DNA from: Myxococcales bacterium
GTDB lineage: Bacteria > Myxococcota > Polyangia > Polyangiales > Polyangiaceae
NCBI GenBank assembly: GCA_003151595.1
Contig: PLXW01000148.1
Coordinates: 1-5,150, forward strand
DNA length: 5,150 nt
Reading direction: 5' to 3'
Under the pieces are notes generated by a model that had not been told where the DNA came from, did not search any database, and saw nothing but the letters and a program-made list of their open reading frames with translations. Below, in pieces: positions 1 to 3,694 of the stretch (within the stretch, counting starts at the first letter, position 1; every line of letters starts with the position of its first letter). A program made the position numbers and the translations under genes.

Positions 1-556
1 AGTCGAAGCCGAACTCGTTGTTCTGCCCGTACGTGATGTCGGCGCGGTACGCGGCCTTCTTCTCGTACTCGCCTTGCGAGTGAACGACGGTGCCGGTGCT
101 GAGCCCGAGGAACCCGTAGAGCTTCCCCATCCAGGCCGCGTCGCGGGTGGCGAGGTAGTCGTTCACGGTGACGACGTGGACCCCTTTGCCTTCGAGCGCG
201 TTCAAGTAGCAAGGGAGCGTGGCGACGAGCGTCTTCCCTTCGCCGGTGCGCATCTCGGCGATCGATCCCTTGTGGAGGACCATCCCGCCGATCAGCTGCA
301 CGTCGTAGTGGCGCATCTTCAAGACGCGCTTCCCGCCTTCGCGACAGACGGCGAACGCCTCGGGGAGGATGTCGTCGAGCGACGCGCCGTTATCGAGCTT
401 CGTCTTGAACTCGGCCGTCTTCCCTTTGAGCTCGGCGTCGGTCAGCTTGCTGATGGCGGGCTCGAGCGCGTTGATCTGCTCGACGCGCGGACGAAGCCGC
501 TTCACCTCGCGCTCGTGAGACGTGCCGAGGATCTTCTTCAGTGCCCAAGTGATCAT
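1..556 (-). CDS. secA: Preprotein translocase ATPase SecA, N-terminal part (runs off left edge)
   Basis: SecA is the ATP-driven motor that pushes unfolded preproteins through the SecYEG channel in the inner membrane. I translated the minus strand from the ATG at 556-554: 185 codons with no stop, ending in NNEFGFD, a highly conserved SecA stretch. The N-terminus ([11 protein letters not shown]) is of SecA type. The Q-motif glutamine is Gln87 in [21 protein letters not shown]. The Walker A motif is MRTGEGKT at residues 102-109 with Lys108, the same numbering as E. coli Sec[15 protein letters not shown] (about 126-139) is the next conserved block of nucleotide-binding domain 1. Walker B, the preprotein cross-linking domain and the C-terminal half lie outside the window; full SecA is usually 830-950 residues. 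The start fits the family N-terminus, but the Shine-Dalgarno is poor (only a GGA about 10 nt upstream). The gene lies downstream of, and on the same strand as, the zinc-ribbon gene, separated by 481 bp of repeats, so it probably has its own promoter. Identity is essentially certain. Confidence 0.97.
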   Translation of the reverse strand, partial: MITWALKKILGTSHEREVKRLRPRVEQINALEPAISKLTDAELKGKTAEFKTKLDNGASLDDILPEAFAVCREGGKRVLKMRHYDVQLIGGMVLHKGSIAEMRTGEGKTLVATLPCYLNALEGKGVHVVTVNDYLATRDAAWMGKLYGFLGLSTGTVVHSQGEYEKKAAYRADITYGQNNEFGFD

Positions 557-594
557 GAACGGCGGTTCCGCATTTCTGAGTGGTGAGCTGGGGG

Positions 595-623
595 AACGTA
601 GTGCTGCCCGTGGTTATTCGCAA
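595..623 (-). promoter_or_regulatory. Weak candidate promoter for secA
   Basis: On the minus strand a TTGCGA (623-618) resembles a -35 box and is followed after 17 nt by TACGTT (600-595) as a possible -10. This would give a leader of roughly 30 nt before the secA start at 556. The -35 is good, but the -10 matches consensus at only three of six positions. It lies between the gene and the inverted-repeat element, where a promoter would be expected. This is inference from sequence only. Confidence 0.3.
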
Positions 624-640
624 ATCAGACCTCGTCATCC

Positions 641-748
641 GCGTGCCCTCACCCCCGGCCCCTCTCCCGCAAGGGGAGAGGGGAGGAGAGATCGCACTGC
701 GCTCCCCCTCTCCCCTTGCGGGAGAGGGGGTTGGGGGGTGAGGGTTCG
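641..748. repeat. Long inverted-repeat element with an internal hairpin in each arm (MITE/REP-like)
   Basis: The left arm (646-683) and right arm (704-744) are near-perfect inverted copies, separated by about 20 nt. Both arms begin, from the outside, with CCCTCACCCCC. The arms differ mainly by a small GG/CCAA-type change near the outer third, and GCG flanks extend the symmetry to about 641 and 748. Each arm is also a hairpin on its own: CCCCTCTCCC pairs with GGGAGAGGGG around a five-base GCAAG loop on the plus strand (659-683), and the right arm does the same with CTTGC (705-729). The whole can therefore fold as one large stem or as two small ones. Elements of this composition recur in many GC-rich bacterial genomes and, when translated, give spurious peptides such as LSPCGRGAGGEG. 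No transposase is present, so this would be a non-autonomous mobile or palindromic intergenic repeat. The structure is seen directly; mobility is inferred. Confidence 0.85.
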
Positions 749-765
749 CGAGAGCCAGCGAGCCC

Positions 766-831
766 GTCGTCACCGACAGGTTGGGGTGTCGTTACCGACA
801 GGCGGAGGTGTCGTTACCGACAGGGTCACCA
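766..831. repeat. Three tandem 22-bp repeats carrying a TGTCG-N4-CGACA palindrome
   Basis: Units begin at 766, 788 and 810, an exact 22-bp period. Each starts with GTCGTTACCGACAGG (the first has C in place of the second T of TTA) followed by a 7-bp variable part, TTGGGGT, CGGAGGT and GTCACCA. In the second and third units the core TGTCGTTACCGACA (787-800, 809-822) is an inverted repeat with 5-bp arms and a 4-bp centre; the first unit has one arm mismatch. Twenty-two bp is about two helical turns, so dimeric proteins bound here would sit on the same DNA face. The array could be an operator array or a short tandem or palindromic repeat family. No regulator is encoded in the window. Confidence 0.8.
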
Positions 832-841
832 CTCGTGACCC
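823..841. repeat. Small perfect stem-loop (7-bp arms)
   Basis: GGGTCAC (823-829) and GTGACCC (835-841) are exact reverse complements around the five-base loop CACTC. The stem begins within the last GACAGG of the tandem array. No T-tract follows on either strand, so a terminator role is not supported. It may be part of the same repeat family, because GACAGGGT(C/G)ACC recurs at 927-938. Confidence 0.55.
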
Positions 842-910
842 GTAGATCGCGCGGTAAATACGTCGATCTTTGCGCTGACGACCGGGATCCCGTTCGGTTC
901 GAGCCCGTGT

Positions 911-932
911 CCTGTCGGTCGCGTCCGACAGG
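911..932. repeat. Perfect 8-bp inverted repeat, CCTGTCGG / CCGACAGG
   Basis: CCTGTCGG (911-918) and CCGACAGG (925-932) are exact reverse complements with a 6-bp centre, TCGCGT. This is the most symmetrical copy of the TGTCGG motif in the region. It lies about 105 bp beyond the stop of the zinc-ribbon gene on the minus strand, so it could be read as an RNA hairpin downstream of that gene. However, no T-run follows it, and protein-binding or repeat-family explanations fit as well. Confidence 0.7.
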
Positions 933-960
933 GTGACCGCTCCTTTCCCCGCGTTTGTGG

Positions 961-974
961 TGTCGCGACCGACA
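961..974. repeat. Isolated TGTCG-CGAC-CGACA palindromic copy
   Basis: TGTCGCGACCGACA has the same architecture as the tandem units at 787-800 and 809-822: 5-bp arms TGTCG/CGACA around four bases. Only the centre differs, CGAC instead of TTAC. Conserved arms with a changing centre are what one expects of a dimer-binding site or a repeat kept for its stem. Confidence 0.6.
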
Positions 975-997
975 GCCTCGGTCTGCGTAGAGCCGAT

Positions 998-1027
998 CCT
1001 GTCGGTCTCGCCGGCCGGGCTGTCGGT
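998..1027. repeat. Pair of CTGTCGGT half-motifs 21 bp apart
   Basis: CTGTCGGT occurs at 999-1006 and again at 1020-1027, the same orientation with a 21-bp step. These match one arm of the nearby palindromes but lack an intact second arm. The second copy ends only 10 bp from the stop codon of the zinc-ribbon gene. They bring the number of TGTCGG/CCGACA cores between 773 and 1026 to eight. I see only one other CCGACAGG in the rest of the window, inside the MBL gene near 2133. Confidence 0.5.
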
Positions 1028-1037
1028 ACGCGGAGGC

Positions 1038-1916
1038 TCAGCGATCGAGAAAGAAAGACCTCAGGAGCTCGAGGACCACGTCGGCGCTCGGGAGGCCGAT
1101 CCCCTGCGGAGTGTCGCCGGGGTGCTCGGGAAGCATCGGAGCGTTCGCCGCAGGGATTTGCGTGCGCGACGGCGGCACTCGCTCGCGCGTGCGCTCGTCG
1201 ATGTGCCCACCGCTCGCGATCCACTCGAGGACGCGCGTGAGCTCACCAGGGTCGAACCATGTGCCGTGAAGCCCGCACAGATCGACGATGACGCCGGAGC
1301 GCTTCCCGAAGTTGATGCGGTTCATCACCTCGCGACAGACGGGGCATTTCACGTAGTGAACCTCCGCGTCGGTGGACGACAGGCGTGTCGACGGCGGTGG
1401 CGGCGGGCCGTCGAACACCAGCGCCGTGTGCTCTTTCTCAGCGGCGAGCGTGGCGAACGCGGTGTGATCGACGAACAGCCCGCCGCACGACGTGCATTCG
1501 AAGACGCCCGCCTCGGGCGTGGTGCGAAGAGGCTTGTCGCAACGCGGACAGGGGGAGTCGCTGGCGTCGAGCAAGAGCGGCCCGTCGTGGAGCTCGGCGC
1601 GGCAGCGTGAGCAGAAGCGCGCGCCGGTGAAGTGGAGGGCGAAGCACTCGGGGCATCGGACTGCCGCGAGCTCCACGTTGCAGTGAGGGCACGCGCGCGA
1701 CTCGGAGGTGCATGGTCCGCCGCAGAAGGGGCACGAGATCATCGCCGCCTGTCCGCTGTTCACGTGCTGCGCCGACCCCGCGTCGCGGTACGCCGTCTCC
1801 TCGCGCAGACGCGGAGGGAGCGGAACGACGTTGTCGACACCGCACGCGCAGCGGAGGGTCGCGCCGGGGAAGACGGACGACGCATCGATCGCGGCGGCGC
1901 ACGCGGTGCAGCGCAT
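1038..1916 (-). CDS. Multi-zinc-ribbon protein with C-terminal zf-TFIIB-like domains
   Basis: This 292-residue protein has no signal peptide or membrane segment and is probably cytoplasmic. Its cysteines fall in pairs typical of zinc ribbons: C3/C6 with C23/C25; C62/C65 with C76/C79; C88/C91 with C102/C105; C123/C126 with C141/C144; and C191/C194 with C214/H217. The last two units resemble the zf-TFIIB family: CPRCDKPL...CTSCGGLFVD, then CPVCREVMNRINFG...DLCGLHGTWFDPGEL. The final unit uses His for its fourth ligand, which I recall as common in this subfamily. A PPPPP linker (171-175) separates them, and the C-terminal 60 residues are low in cysteine. The start at 1916 is preferred because it includes the first ribbon; Met59 (codon at 1742) is an alternative that would lose it. 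No clear Shine-Dalgarno is visible, and the next gene starts divergently 20 bp away. Zinc binding is likely, possibly with nucleic-acid or protein contacts. The exact role is unknown and I give no symbol. Confidence 0.85.
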   Translation of the reverse strand: MRCTACAAAIDASSVFPGATLRCACGVDNVVPLPPRLREETAYRDAGSAQHVNSGQAAMISCPFCGGPCTSESRACPHCNVELAAVRCPECFALHFTGARFCSRCRAELHDGPLLLDASDSPCPRCDKPLRTTPEAGVFECTSCGGLFVDHTAFATLAAEKEHTALVFDGPPPPPSTRLSSTDAEVHYVKCPVCREVMNRINFGKRSGVIVDLCGLHGTWFDPGELTRVLEWIASGGHIDERTRERVPPSRTQIPAANAPMLPEHPGDTPQGIGLPSADVVLELLRSFFLDR

Positions 1917-1936
1917 GCGCGCTATCGTAAGCGCAG
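1917..1936. promoter_or_regulatory. 20-bp divergent start region with overlapping -10-like hexamers
   Basis: Only 20 bp separate the start codons of the minus-strand zinc-ribbon gene and the plus-strand MBL gene. TATCGT (1923-1928, plus) and TACGAT (1929-1924, minus) overlap, and each matches the -10 consensus at four of six positions. Initiation from either would fall at or within a few bases of the start codon, giving leaderless or nearly leaderless messages. This fits the absence of a Shine-Dalgarno on both sides. No convincing -35 is seen at the proper distance on either strand. Confidence 0.35.
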
Positions 1937-2923
1937 ATGACGCCCCGCACGAGCTCGCGCGCCTTCGCGCTCATCGCGATCGCGCTCGTGGCCTGTTTTC
2001 CGCGCGGGAGCGGGGCCGACGCGGCGGCGCCGGAAGCGCGTGCGGGCGCTGCGATCGCGGGAGCGACGGGCGGTACGTTGACCGTGCGCTTCCTCGACGT
2101 CGGTCAAGGCGACGCCGCGCTCCTCACCACGTCCGACAGGCACGCGATGCTCATCGACGCCGGCCCGCCCGACGGGGCGGCGCGGGTCGCAGCCGCGCTC
2201 GCGGCGATCAAGAGCGACACGCTCGACGCGGTCCTCCTCTCGCACGCGCACGCCGATCACGTGGGCGACCTCGCGCACCTCGCCGGCACGCTGCCGCTCG
2301 AGCGATGGATCGATCCCGGCTACGCCGCACACGCCATCCCTTCGTACGCCCGCGCCCTCGACGCGCTCCACGCGCGCCACGTCCCCACCCTCGTCGCGCG
2401 CCGCGGCGATCACTTCGCGCTCGGAGCCGACGTCTCCGTCTCGGTCCTCGAGCCGCGCGACCCGCTCTTCGATCACACGCGCAGCGATCTCAACGCCAAC
2501 AGCGTCGTCGTGCGGGTCGATCACCGCGCGCGCGGCGGGACCGTGCGCTTCCTCTTCGAAGGGGACGCCGAGCACCCCACCGAGCGGCGCCTCCTCGACG
2601 ACGACCGCGCGGCCGTCCGCGCCGACGTCCTCAAGGTCGCCCACCACGGCTCGCGCCACGCCAGCTCGGCCGCCATGCTCGACGCGGTCGCGCCGCGCCT
2701 CGCGGTGATCTCCTGCGGTCGCGGCAACGACTACGGTCACCCTCACGCGCAGACGCTGCGTCGCCTCGCGGACGATCACGCGACGATCGCGCGAACGGAT
2801 CTGGAGGGGGACGTCACCGTCACGAGCGATGAGACGGGGCTCCACTGGACCGTCGCGCGCCCGGTCGCGCCGGAGGAGCTGCTCGTTCCAGGCTTGGAAA
2901 AGGCGGGCGCCGAGGCTCCATAG
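1937..2923 (+). CDS. Predicted lipoprotein with ComEC/Rec2-like metallo-beta-lactamase domain
   Basis: This is a 328-residue protein. Residues 1-20 form a lipoprotein signal: basic start, hydrophobic [10 protein letters not shown], lipobox LVAC, so Cys20 is the likely lipidated residue. An Ala/Gly-rich linker (about 25-46) precedes a metallo-beta-lactamase fold. FLDVGQGDA (52-60) opens the domain. HAHADH (103-108) is the metal-binding HxHxDH motif. FEGDAE around Asp210, KVAHHGSRH (233-241, with His236/His237) and [13 protein letters not shown] (258-270) follow in the order seen in the C-terminal domain of ComEC/Rec2 DNA-uptake proteins. Here that domain stands alone, with no competence-type membrane channel. 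By family it would be a metal-dependent hydrolase, perhaps acting on phosphodiester bonds of nucleic acid, attached to a membrane outside the cytoplasm. The substrate is inference. The start is fixed by the signal peptide; no Shine-Dalgarno is evident. It is divergent from the zinc-ribbon gene and ends about 50 bp before the rpsO promoter. Confidence 0.9.
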   Translation: MTPRTSSRAFALIAIALVACFPRGSGADAAAPEARAGAAIAGATGGTLTVRFLDVGQGDAALLTTSDRHAMLIDAGPPDGAARVAAALAAIKSDTLDAVLLSHAHADHVGDLAHLAGTLPLERWIDPGYAAHAIPSYARALDALHARHVPTLVARRGDHFALGADVSVSVLEPRDPLFDHTRSDLNANSVVVRVDHRARGGTVRFLFEGDAEHPTERRLLDDDRAAVRADVLKVAHHGSRHASSAAMLDAVAPRLAVISCGRGNDYGHPHAQTLRRLADDHATIARTDLEGDVTVTSDETGLHWTVARPVAPEELLVPGLEKAGAEAP

Positions 2924-2952
2924 GCCCCGGCCGAGGCTCGACAGAACCCTGG

Positions 2953-2973
2953 CCAAGGGGCGACAAGCCTTGG
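2953..2973. repeat. Inverted repeat CCAAGG/CCTTGG abutting the rpsO -35 box
   Basis: CCAAGG (2953-2958) and CCTTGG (2968-2973) are reverse complements separated by 9 nt, and the second arm ends exactly one base before the TTGACG box. It could be an operator-like site for the rpsO promoter or a weak hairpin at the end of the MBL transcript. There is no T-tract. Six-bp arms alone could be chance. Confidence 0.3.
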
Positions 2974-3001
2974 TTGACGAAAGCCCTTCCCTGCCTATAC
3001 T
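2974..3001 (+). promoter_or_regulatory. Strong sigma70-type promoter for rpsO
   Basis: TTGACG (2974-2979) matches the -35 consensus at five of six positions, and TATACT (2996-3001) matches the -10 at five of six, with a 16-bp spacer. It stands out clearly from the surrounding GC-rich sequence. Expected initiation is near 3008, giving a leader of about 155 nt before the S15 start codon. Such a strong promoter fits a ribosomal protein gene and could also feed pnp. Confidence 0.8.
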
Positions 3002-3007
3002 GCGCGC

Positions 3008-3162
3008 CCCACCTGGAAAAACGTCCAGGAGGTTCGAAGGTCGCCCGCGCGCGTATGCGCAACGGCGTCGCGGCTCCCGGCGGCTTCGGCTGCGGTCAGC
3101 CCTGTATAGGACGGCGAGTCCGCGCGAAGCGCGGTTCGGTCTGCACCAGAAACTCGATTCAC
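3008..3162 (+). promoter_or_regulatory. Structured 5' leader of rpsO
   Basis: Between the expected transcription start and the S15 start codon lie about 155 nt with visible structure. CCTGGA (3012-3017) pairs with TCCAGG (3024-3029) over a 6-nt loop. The 3' arm runs into AGGAGG (3027-3032), a near-perfect Shine-Dalgarno with no start codon at usable distance. CCGCGC (3120-3125) pairs with GCGCGG (3129-3134) around GAA, containing the unusually stable GCGAAGC mini-hairpin. The S15 start itself has no clear Shine-Dalgarno. In E. coli S15 represses its own translation through its mRNA leader, so a regulatory leader is plausible here. This particular fold is inference, and no sequence match to known S15 leaders is claimed. 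The reading frame stays open upstream of the start, which could mislead start prediction. Confidence 0.5.
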
Positions 3163-3432
3163 ATGCCGCTTCACACCGAGAAGAAGGCCGAGCTCATCGG
3201 CAAGTTCCAGACACACGACGGCGACACCGGGTCGCCCGAAGTTCAGATCGCGCTCCTCAGCGAGCGCATCGGTTACCTCACCGAGCACTTCAAGACGCAC
3301 GTGAAGGATCACCACTCGCGTCGTGGTCTCTTGAAGATGGTCTCGAAGCGCCGCAGGCTTCTCAGCTACCTGAAGAAGTCGAGCCTGGACCGCTACCGCA
3401 AGGTCGTCTCCGCGCTCAACCTCCGCAAGTAA
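3163..3432 (+). CDS. rpsO: 30S ribosomal protein S15
   Basis: S15 binds the central domain of 16S rRNA early in 30S assembly and forms a bridge to the large subunit. The product is 89 residues including Met, exactly the usual length, and aligns by eye with E. coli S15 from end to end. [12 protein letters not shown] (21-32) and [10 protein letters not shown] (48-57) are signature stretches. His42, Asp49 and Ser52 correspond to the rRNA-contacting His41, Asp48 and Ser51 of the processed protein. The basic C-terminus ([21 protein letters not shown]) is typical. The frame remains open to 2974, and Met codons such as the one at 3055 lie upstream. However, that extension is not S15-like and overlaps the promoter, so the start at 3163 is correct. 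pnp follows on the same strand after 262 bp, a widely conserved arrangement. Confidence 0.98.
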   Translation: MPLHTEKKAELIGKFQTHDGDTGSPEVQIALLSERIGYLTEHFKTHVKDHHSRRGLLKMVSKRRRLLSYLKKSSLDRYRKVVSALNLRK

Positions 3433-3444
3433 GTTTTCTCCGAT

Positions 3445-3477
3445 CGGGGAGGGCGAGCCGAAACGCTCCCCTCCCCG
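3445..3477 (+). terminator. Strong GC-rich hairpin after rpsO
   Basis: CGGGGAGGG (3445-3453) pairs with CCCTCCCCG (3469-3477). Past one bulged C, GAGC (3455-3458) pairs with GCTC (3465-3468), leaving the loop CGAAAC. This makes a 13-bp stem starting 13 nt after the rpsO stop. Only GTTCC follows rather than a T-run. It may therefore be a weak or partial terminator, or a stabilising/processing hairpin on a transcript that continues into pnp. In E. coli the rpsO-pnp spacer has a comparable arrangement of a terminator and RNase III sites. Confidence 0.6.
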
Positions 3478-3502
3478 TTCCACGTCACGCCCCGTTTCAC
3501 GT

Positions 3503-3534
3503 CAGACTCGTTCTCGTTCTCGTCTGCAGTTTTT
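3503..3534 (+). terminator. Weak second terminator candidate with T-run between rpsO and pnp
   Basis: CAGAC (3503-3507) and GTCTG (3522-3526) are reverse complements around a 14-nt pyrimidine-rich loop made of TCGTTC/TCGTTCTC repeats. CAG and then TTTTT (3530-3534) follow. The T-run is rare in this GC-rich sequence, which draws attention, but the stem is only five bp and the loop is long. It could be chance. The rest of 3535-3677 shows no clear promoter. Confidence 0.25.
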
Positions 3535-3677
3535 CCCGAGTGTCTTTTCCACGCCTTGCTCTTCGATTCGTGCGCGCGAGTCATCTCTGACCGTCTCCGT
3601 CTCGCGCATACCAACCGAGGACAAAGGCCTGAGCGAAGCATTCGGCGCCGAGCCGCGCGACAGCGGCACGCGCGCTT

Positions 3678-3684
3678 GAAGGAG
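3678..3684 (+). promoter_or_regulatory. Shine-Dalgarno of pnp
   Basis: GAAGGAG lies 10 nt before the ATG at 3695. It is the only clear, correctly spaced ribosome binding site in the window and settles the pnp start. Confidence 0.8.
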
Positions 3685-3694
3685 CGCAATCGCC

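Noticed and set aside
641..748. Complete insertion sequence
   Set aside because: There is no transposase frame, and the element is only about 110 bp. At most it is a non-autonomous repeat.
766..831. CRISPR array
   Set aside because: The repeated part is about 15 bp with 7-bp linkers and there are only three units. CRISPR repeats and spacers are each much longer, and no cas gene is present.
933..1610. Plus-strand frame reaching across the motif cluster and the zinc-ribbon gene
   Set aside because: It lies opposite the cysteine-pair protein, starts inside the repeat cluster, and has no recognisable motif or ribosome binding site.
1708..2832. Long Arg/Pro-rich plus-strand reading frame over the zinc-ribbon and MBL genes
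   Set aside because: Its composition is typical of an out-of-frame reading of GC-rich coding DNA. The overlapping minus and plus genes have clear domain motifs, and this frame has none.
2909..2939. Direct repeat GCCGAGGCTC at 2909 and 2930
   Set aside because: It is two 10-bp copies 21 bp apart, the first inside the last codons of the MBL gene. With this base composition it is easily fortuitous and has no other support.
1922..2956. 344-codon minus-strand frame opposite the MBL gene
   Set aside because: It is antisense to a gene with an intact lipobox and full metallo-beta-lactamase motifs, and its translation has no domain-like pattern.
3105..3110. Second rpsO promoter at TATAGG
   Set aside because: The hexamer resembles a -10, but no acceptable -35 is found 16-18 bp upstream and the promoter at 2974-3001 is far better.
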